From JAJFTV01 sp964426355 (GTDB lineage Bacteria; Chloroflexota; Anaerolineae; Anaerolineales; Anaerolineaceae), in contig CAYRRA010000006.1 in NCBI GenBank assembly GCA_964426355.1, positions 1 to 46,217 on the forward strand: a DNA stretch of 46,217 nt. The letters run 5' to 3'. Below are positions 41,717 to 46,217 of this stretch, piece after piece (position 1 is the stretch's first letter; each line of letters opens with the position of its first letter). Position numbers and translations under genes: made by a program. The notes under the pieces are model-generated. The model was not told where the DNA came from, did no database searches, and saw nothing but the letters and a program-made list of their open reading frames with translations.

Positions 41717-43033
41717 ATGAGAACAATCCTGTGTGCCGATAAGGTGCTTACAATGGATAAAGGCGGGCAGTTTTTTGAACCGGGCTGTGTGGTGGTGGAA
41801 GACGACCGCATCATCGAAGTGGGTCCGCAGGAGGGCATTAGAGCAGGCAGCGGTCAGCGTGTTGATATGAGCGGGCGGCTGCTCATGCCGGGTCTGGTCA
41901 ATGCACATACGCATACCCCTATGGTGCTCTTCAGGGGCATTGCCGAGGGGCATTCGCTTTTCACGTTTGATGGCTGGTACAACTCGATCCGCGTGATCGA
42001 GTACGTGGCGGATGAGAGCATGGTACCGGCGGCGGTGGGCGTTTCCTGCGCGGAGATGATCCGCACCGGCACAACCACCTTTGTGGATCAGTATTTCTAC
42101 ATGAACAAAGTGCTTCCGGTGGTGCGGCAGAGCGGTCTGCGCGCAGTACTCAGCTATGGGATTGTGGATGAAAAGGACGACCTGGCGGTGGAGCGAGAGT
42201 TGGCGCATGCGACTGAGTTTTTGCAGAGTGCACAAGGCGAACACCGCATCCGCGCTTGGATGGGACCTCATGCGCTTTTTGAAGATAACCGGCTGGAGAC
42301 AATTTTAAAGGAAATCCCCCTGGCGGAGCGCTACAACGCCGGTTTTCACATTCACATGCTCACCGATACGGGCGAAGACGATTTCTGTCGCAAGCATTTT
42401 GGGATGAGCGCCGCCCGCAAGATGAAAGAAATCGGTCTGCTGAACCACCCGGTGGTGGCTGCTCATTGTGTGGCATTACAGGAAGAAGACTTTGCGGTAT
42501 TGGCAGGAACCCCATTCACTGCGGTAATCTGTCCTTCGGCATCCATGCGCAGCGCAGCCGGTGCTGCCCCGCTTCAAGGGATGCGCCGGGCGGGCGTCAA
42601 TACGGCATTGGGCACGGACAATGTCGCCAACTGCAACAGCTATGACCTGTTCGGCGAAATGGGCACAGCGGCTAAGCTGATGTCACTGCGTGAGAGGCAG
42701 CCTGCTGCAGTGCCGGCGCGCGAGATTGTAGAGATGGCTACCCTGGGCGGTGCGCGCGCTATCGGTATGCAGGATGAAATTGGATCTTTGGAACCCGGTA
42801 AAAAAGCCGACCTGATCAGCCTCGATCTGGACGCGGTTGGCTGGACGCCGCTCAGCGGGCAGGACCTGTACACCGCGCTGGTTTATTCTGTGAGCGGTAT
42901 GCACGTTTGTGATGTGATGGTGGACGGCGAGTGGCTGCTCAAGGACACCCGCTGGACAACGCTGGATTACCCCGTGCTGCGCCGGGAGTTGGAAGAAGCC
43001 CGGGTCGAATTGCAGCAGCGGATGGAAAAATAA
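41717..43033 (+). CDS. Amidohydrolase related to SAH/MTA deaminase and TRZ/ATZ hydrolases
   Basis: 438 residues; AAGGAG lies about 7 nt before ATG 41717. Metal ligands are present: HTH (His64, His66) in GLVNAHTHTP, His213 in HIHMLTD, His250 in AAHCVAL and Asp301 in GTDN. The HxxE glutamate that protonates substrate in cytosine-deaminase-like and SAH-deaminase-like enzymes is replaced by Thr216, with Asp217 and Glu220 nearby. The enzyme may therefore act on a different leaving group or use a neighbouring acid. It follows the GRE gene by 36 nt and likely shares its pathway. Confidence 0.82.
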   Translation: MRTILCADKVLTMDKGGQFFEPGCVVVEDDRIIEVGPQEGIRAGSGQRVDMSGRLLMPGLVNAHTHTPMVLFRGIAEGHSLFTFDGWYNSIRVIEYVADESMVPAAVGVSCAEMIRTGTTTFVDQYFYMNKVLPVVRQSGLRAVLSYGIVDEKDDLAVERELAHATEFLQSAQGEHRIRAWMGPHALFEDNRLETILKEIPLAERYNAGFHIHMLTDTGEDDFCRKHFGMSAARKMKEIGLLNHPVVAAHCVALQEEDFAVLAGTPFTAVICPSASMRSAAGAAPLQGMRRAGVNTALGTDNVANCNSYDLFGEMGTAAKLMSLRERQPAAVPAREIVEMATLGGARAIGMQDEIGSLEPGKKADLISLDLDAVGWTPLSGQDLYTALVYSVSGMHVCDVMVDGEWLLKDTRWTTLDYPVLRRELEEARVELQQRMEK

Positions 43034-43061
43034 CGATTATTTGATGATAAGGAGACCGACC

Positions 43062-43628
43062 ATGAAATACGTTTTACCCCCTGACCCCTGGCAGAAGATG
43101 CGCACGTTGAATGATTTCCCGGCGGATGAGGTGATTTCGAGCCTGCAAAAAGAAATCCGCCGCGGCAACAGCGAGAACGCCGCCCTGGTGGCGTATGAAC
43201 TCCTCGCAACCAGCCCAGAATTGGAAGCCAAGCTCTGGCAGCGTCTTTGTGTGATCGCAGTGGAAGATGTGGGCATGGGCGACCCCTTTGCCCCGGTGCT
43301 GATCCATCACCTCAGCCAGATGCGTCTGATACTTGATTATGGCATGGGTGACCGCCAGCTTTTTGCGATCCATGCGGTGCGCTATTTGTGCGGCTGCAAG
43401 AAGGACCGCTCCAGTGATGAGATGCTCAATTGGATCAAGCTGGCTGGTGAAAAAGAAAACCTGCGCATGCAGATCCCCGATTACGCGATCGATATGCACA
43501 CCCGGCGCGGCGCGGAGATGGGTCGCAACATCGAACATTTCCTGGAAGAAGCCTCGCGCGTTCAGCCCGAACTTCCGGGGCGCGATACAACCTACCGCGA
43601 ACGCATGTTGAAGCTGCTCAAAGGCTAG
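43062..43628 (+). CDS. Free-standing RarA/MgsA C-terminal domain protein (no AAA+ part)
   Basis: 188 residues from ATG 43062, with GGAG about 9 nt upstream; an in-frame start at 43041 has a worse SD. It resembles the C-terminal, oligomerising part of RarA/MgsA: SLQKEIRRGNSENAA, WQRLCVIAVEDVGMGDP (RarA: RRCLAIASEDVGNADP), RQLFAIHAVRYLCGCKKD and IPDYAIDMHTRRGAEMG. There is no Walker A or B and no signal peptide. RarA acts at stalled replication forks through an ATPase domain this protein lacks, so it may be a scaffold or have a new role. It follows the amidohydrolase gene by 28 nt. Confidence 0.7.
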   Translation: MKYVLPPDPWQKMRTLNDFPADEVISSLQKEIRRGNSENAALVAYELLATSPELEAKLWQRLCVIAVEDVGMGDPFAPVLIHHLSQMRLILDYGMGDRQLFAIHAVRYLCGCKKDRSSDEMLNWIKLAGEKENLRMQIPDYAIDMHTRRGAEMGRNIEHFLEEASRVQPELPGRDTTYRERMLKLLKG

Positions 43629-43653
43629 AGAGCCGAGAAAAGAGCGCAGAGAA

Positions 43654-44199
43654 TTGTCACCGTCCTGGCTGATGGGTGATTGTGCGTTGCTGCGCGGGCT
43701 TGGTCGCGGTCGGATCTGGTGGGCTTTACCTGTACGGGTGGTACAGGACACTCCCGATCTGACCGCTTTGTATTGGTGTGCCGGTTCATGCGGCAAGGCG
43801 ACGCAAAAGCGCCCGGTGGTAGAGGATGTGGTTGCGGGGGGAGATTTACCGCTGGTCGATTGGGTCTGGAAGGATACGAACGTGCTCAGCCTGGCGATCC
43901 CAGGTGAAGCTTTCAGCGTATATGCGATGTGGGTGGCGGAAACAAACGAATTGTGCTGCTGGTATATTAACCTGCAGCACCCACTCCTCCGCGGCGCATC
44001 CGGCTTTGATACCTGCGATTACCTGCTTGATATGGTGATCAGCCCTGACCGCAGCGAGTGGCATTGGAAAGATGAAGATGAAATGCAGCGTTCGGTGATG
44101 TTGGGGGTGTTTTCGAAAGAAAAAGCGCAAGCGATCCGCGAGGAAGGCGAGCGGGCGCTCCAAAAAACCCCTCTTGACATTCAATACAAAAAATGCTAA
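43654..44199 (+). CDS. DUF402 family protein
   Basis: 181 residues from TTG 43654, kept because the residues before GDCALLRG are part of the family's usual N-terminus; ATG 43672 is the alternative. Conserved DUF402 blocks are clear: RIWWALPVRVVQDTPDLTALYW, CWYINLQHPLLR, DTCDYLLDMVISPD, WHWKDEDEM. Members include FomD-like nucleotidyl-ester hydrolases that use the Asp/Glu cluster to bind metal and cleave nucleoside diphosphate-type substrates. The stop overlaps the -10 of the next gene's promoter. No signal peptide is present. Confidence 0.8.
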   Translation: MSPSWLMGDCALLRGLGRGRIWWALPVRVVQDTPDLTALYWCAGSCGKATQKRPVVEDVVAGGDLPLVDWVWKDTNVLSLAIPGEAFSVYAMWVAETNELCCWYINLQHPLLRGASGFDTCDYLLDMVISPDRSEWHWKDEDEMQRSVMLGVFSKEKAQAIREEGERALQKTPLDIQYKKC

Positions 44200-44202
44200 T
44201 AT
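44174..44202 (+). promoter_or_regulatory. Promoter of the second padR unit, inside the DUF402 3' end
   Basis: TTGACA (44174-44179), a 17-nt spacer and TAATAT (44197-44202). The -10 overlaps the DUF402 stop codon (44197-44199). A strong match, so the padR-membrane protein pair can be transcribed apart from the upstream run. Confidence 0.75.
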
Positions 44203-44231
44203 GTCGTTATGCGACATGGCGTGTAACGACA
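44201..44231. promoter_or_regulatory. Candidate PadR operator with nested inverted repeats
   Basis: ATGTCG-TTATG-CGACAT (44201-44217) starts within the -10. A second pairing, TGTCGTTA (44202-44209) with TAACGACA (44224-44231), overlaps it. Half-sites ATGT/ACAT match the PadR type. Confidence 0.6.
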
Positions 44232-44250
44232 GTACATTAATGACGATGAT

Positions 44251-44601
44251 ATGAACACTGAAATTAAAGATATCCTTCCATTGACAGAAGCAACTTTTTT
44301 CATTTTGCTGAGCTTATCCCCAGAACCAAAACATGGATATGCCATCATGAAAGCGGTTCACCAGATGAGCGACGCCCGAATTACGTTTAGCACAGGAACG
44401 TTATACGGCGCGCTAAAGAGGCTGTTAGACCAGGGATGGATTCAACGAAAAGGTGAAGGGGATGAGGCTGGAGATGAAACCAGCCGAACGCGCAAAGAGT
44501 ATGAATTAACCGCGCTGGGAAGCCGCGTCTTGGATGCTGAAGTTGCCAGGATTCAATCCCTGTTTCAGTTGGCTGCCTCGATTCGACCGGTGGAGAGCTA
44601 A
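44251..44601 (+). CDS. PadR family transcriptional regulator (short form)
   Basis: 116 residues, all of it one PadR winged helix with a C-terminal dimer helix (subfamily 1 or 2 short form): ATFFILLSLSPEPKHGYAIMKAV, GTLYGALKRLLDQGWI and a charged wing (GDEAGDETSRTRKEYELT). The SD is poor. The membrane protein gene starts 3 nt after its stop, so they form one unit; such PadR-plus-membrane pairs are common. Nested palindromes at its promoter suggest autoregulation. Confidence 0.88.
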   Translation: MNTEIKDILPLTEATFFILLSLSPEPKHGYAIMKAVHQMSDARITFSTGTLYGALKRLLDQGWIQRKGEGDEAGDETSRTRKEYELTALGSRVLDAEVARIQSLFQLAASIRPVES

Positions 44602-44604
44602 CCC

Positions 44605-45480
44605 ATGCAAAACCGTCTGGAAGAACAGCCCGGAAACAGCGGGCAGATGATTGCCTCGTGGATCTATCTGTTCAGCATATATCTGTACCCGAAGAGTTTT
44701 CGCGTCCGCTTTGGGCAGGAAATGGGCGAGGTATTTCGGCAGGCGTTTGCCGAACATGCTCAAAACGGTATCGTCAGTCTCCTGGGTTTCCTCAGCCGCG
44801 AATTGATCGAGGCGCCGCTTAGCATCCTCAGCCAGCATATATCGGGAAAATCTTTCCGGGAGCGACCTTATTTCGTCAACATTTTTGCTTTTACCGTCGG
44901 TTGTATCCCATTGGGGATCATCGAGGAATTGAAAATCTACCTGGGTTTTGGCGGAGGAGTGGCTTATTGGATCTCTTTACTGAGTTATGCATTTGCTGGC
45001 GGTATAGGAGGTCTGGCAATCGGGAGTCTTTTGAACCCCCGGAGAAGAATAAGGTTTGTTGTATCTGGCGCACTGGGTTTTTTATTGGCGAACACGTTTC
45101 TGTGGAAAATCTTTGACGGGTTCTTTCCAGATGCCTTTTCAGCCCCAGGGATCGGGAGCGGATTTTGGGTGCCATTTCTCTTTCCCATTCTCGGAGGGAG
45201 TCTCTTTGGTCTCTTTCTTGGAGCAGCCAACCGGAAATGGGCTGATTTGTTTCGATTTGTCTGCTGGGGAAGTCTGGCGCTGTTGGCGGGTTTTTTTGTG
45301 AACCGTCTTTCATCTGCATTGATGCAGAGCTATTGGTTTAATAACTCCATCCCAAGTATTGCACAGACAGATTTTGTCGCTTTATTCGTTTACCTTTTGC
45401 TTCCATATCTTTTGGAGGGATTGCTCCTGGGGACGTTGTTTGGCAGGGCGGCACAAAGGAGCATGGCTTTAGCGGTATAA
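44605..45480 (+). CDS. Membrane protein with permease-prefix-like N-terminus, PadR partner
   Basis: 291 residues. The N-terminal part (YLYPKSFRVRFGQEMGEVFRQAF, about 27-50) resembles the prefix found before FtsX-type permeases that are linked to PadR genes. About six to seven hydrophobic helices follow (for example VNIFAFTVGCIPLGII, FVPFLFPILGGSLFGLFLG-like). No catalytic motif or ABC signature is visible. It is probably controlled by the adjacent PadR. The function is unknown. Confidence 0.7.
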   Translation: MQNRLEEQPGNSGQMIASWIYLFSIYLYPKSFRVRFGQEMGEVFRQAFAEHAQNGIVSLLGFLSRELIEAPLSILSQHISGKSFRERPYFVNIFAFTVGCIPLGIIEELKIYLGFGGGVAYWISLLSYAFAGGIGGLAIGSLLNPRRRIRFVVSGALGFLLANTFLWKIFDGFFPDAFSAPGIGSGFWVPFLFPILGGSLFGLFLGAANRKWADLFRFVCWGSLALLAGFFVNRLSSALMQSYWFNNSIPSIAQTDFVALFVYLLLPYLLEGLLLGTLFGRAAQRSMALAV

Positions 45481-45512
45481 ACGCCTGAAGGACAGAGATT
45501 TAGAGCTTATTG

Positions 45513-45533
45513 ACTGTTCCAACCGGAAACAGT
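45513..45533 (+). terminator. Weak hairpin after the membrane protein gene
   Basis: ACTGTTCC (45513-45520) pairs with GGAAACAGT (45525-45533) with one bulge; GTCGTTTCC follows. A weak terminator at best. It lies in the 113-nt gap before the last gene. Confidence 0.3.
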
Positions 45534-45593
45534 GTCGTTTCCTGTTGCCAAAAATCAATCACGATACAAACAATTCATCGGGAGGCTCTCAAG

Positions 45594-46217
45594 ATGAGCA
45601 GCAACTCTAGTTCAACGCGCCTGGTATACGAAAAAGTGGGTACGGATAGCCTTTCAACCCCCAAACTGTTGGTACAACTCTTTGCAATCTCTTTTCTTGT
45701 GCACGTGTTCATTGTTCTTATCTTTATCCATCAGCCCATTGCACTGGATGATATGTATCAATATGATATGCTTGCCAGATCGTTAAAGGAGGGAAATGGT
45801 TTTCGCTGGTATTCGCGGGCGGATATGGAAACCCTCAGCCCTTACTATTCGCAATTTCTGGAAATTGACCTGCTTTCCTTCCCGGAAGGGGGATTAGAAA
45901 CCAGTTTTCGCGCCCCCGGTTACCCTTTCTTCCTGGCTTTTCTTTACACGTGGGTGCCAGCCAGCTCCCGTTTTATTCTCGCCCGCCTGGTTCAAGCCAT
46001 GCTGGCTGGGGCGCTTGCTCCGCTTGCGGCTTTTTTGGGGCTGCAAGCCGGTTTCTCGCGTAAAGTGTGCGTTCTTTCTGCGATTGGTATCAGTCTTTAT
46101 CCGATACTTTTGTTTTATCCCATCGGTCTGGCGTCTGAAAACCTTTATATCCTGCTTGGCATGTTGTCGGTGATATCCATTTACCTGTCCACAAAAAAGA
46201 AGTCATTGGGCTGGGTT
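45594..46217 (+). CDS. GT-C / GT39-like membrane glycosyltransferase (3' truncated by window)
   Basis: First 208 residues of a longer protein that runs off the window in frame; GGGAGG lies about 9 nt before ATG 45594. After a first helix (about 28-48) comes an acidic motif DDMYQYDMLARSL (about 52-64), the place of the catalytic Asp in GT-C enzymes such as PMT/ArnT. FRAPGYPFFLAFLY (about 106-119) is the usual start of the next helix, followed by further helices. Such enzymes transfer sugars from lipid-linked donors on the outer side of the membrane. Acceptor unknown. Confidence 0.75.
   Translation, partial: MSSNSSSTRLVYEKVGTDSLSTPKLLVQLFAISFLVHVFIVLIFIHQPIALDDMYQYDMLARSLKEGNGFRWYSRADMETLSPYYSQFLEIDLLSFPEGGLETSFRAPGYPFFLAFLYTWVPASSRFILARLVQAMLAGALAPLAAFLGLQAGFSRKVCVLSAIGISLYPILLFYPIGLASENLYILLGMLSVISIYLSTKKKSLGWV

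Noticed and set aside
40646..42271. 541-residue open frame on the - strand opposite the GRE and amidohydrolase genes
   Set aside because: It is antisense to two genes with clear catalytic motifs, is rich in His/Arg/Gln as expected of a mirror frame, and has no domain or SD.
1..46217. tRNA, rRNA, CRISPR arrays, transposases or phage genes
   Set aside because: I looked for cloverleaf-like ends, regularly spaced repeats and transposase or integrase motifs and found none I can support.

Overview
The window looks like a draft scaffold from an anaerobic member of the Chloroflexota, most likely class Anaerolineae. This rests on gene content only: two large MalT/LAL-type LuxR regulators, a full-length tricorn protease homologue, several PadR and GntR/FCD regulators, Opp/Dpp-type lipoprotein transport systems, a glycyl-radical enzyme with its activase, and SD-led genes in directional clusters. 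There is no rRNA, tRNA or marker gene to confirm it. A run of exactly 100 N at 34846-34945 splits one gene and is an assembly gap.

Layout. 1-3270 (+): hairpins, a PadR promoter/operator, PadR translationally coupled to an alpha/beta hydrolase, a small PH-like membrane protein and a transglutaminase-fold protein, closed by a perfect bidirectional terminator. 3290-10104 (-): LAL regulator, an ABC ATPase, a family-5 solute-binding lipoprotein and a serine hydrolase; no permease is visible. 10175-11236 (+): a second, paralogous transglutaminase-fold protein divergent from the LAL gene. 11241-14600 (-): VanZ-like protein and an adenosine deaminase / nucleoside-type permease / pentapeptide-repeat operon with a strong promoter. 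14755-26119 (-): a large cluster consisting of a GntR/FCD regulator, a metal amidohydrolase, two tandem erythromycin-esterase-like proteins, a complete Dpp/Opp transporter (SBP-B-C-D-F) and a D-cysteine desulfhydrase-like PLP enzyme. This reads as an import-and-degrade pathway for an unknown small molecule.

26247-30500 (+): tricorn protease homologue and a DUF3237-like protein, then a 340-bp region of stacked inverted repeats. 30521-35037 (-): a Tat-exported FAD reductase-like lipoprotein and a second LAL regulator (gapped). 35317-37460 (+): MFS exporter and TetR regulator. 37450-38025 (-): a Cys-rich protein. 38150-44199 (+): a compact run with a cysteine-synthase-like enzyme, a YjjW-type radical SAM activase, a YjjI-type glycyl-radical enzyme, an atypical amidohydrolase, a free-standing RarA/MgsA C-terminal-domain protein and a DUF402 protein. 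44174-45480 (+): a second PadR with its own promoter/operator and a membrane partner. The window ends inside a GT-C glycosyltransferase-like gene (45594 onward).

The most interesting parts are the YjjI/YjjW locus with its lone RarA C-terminal domain, the GntR-Dpp-esterase cluster with matching candidate operator sites, the transporter pieces without permease, and the pair of related hairpins after the DUF3237 gene.
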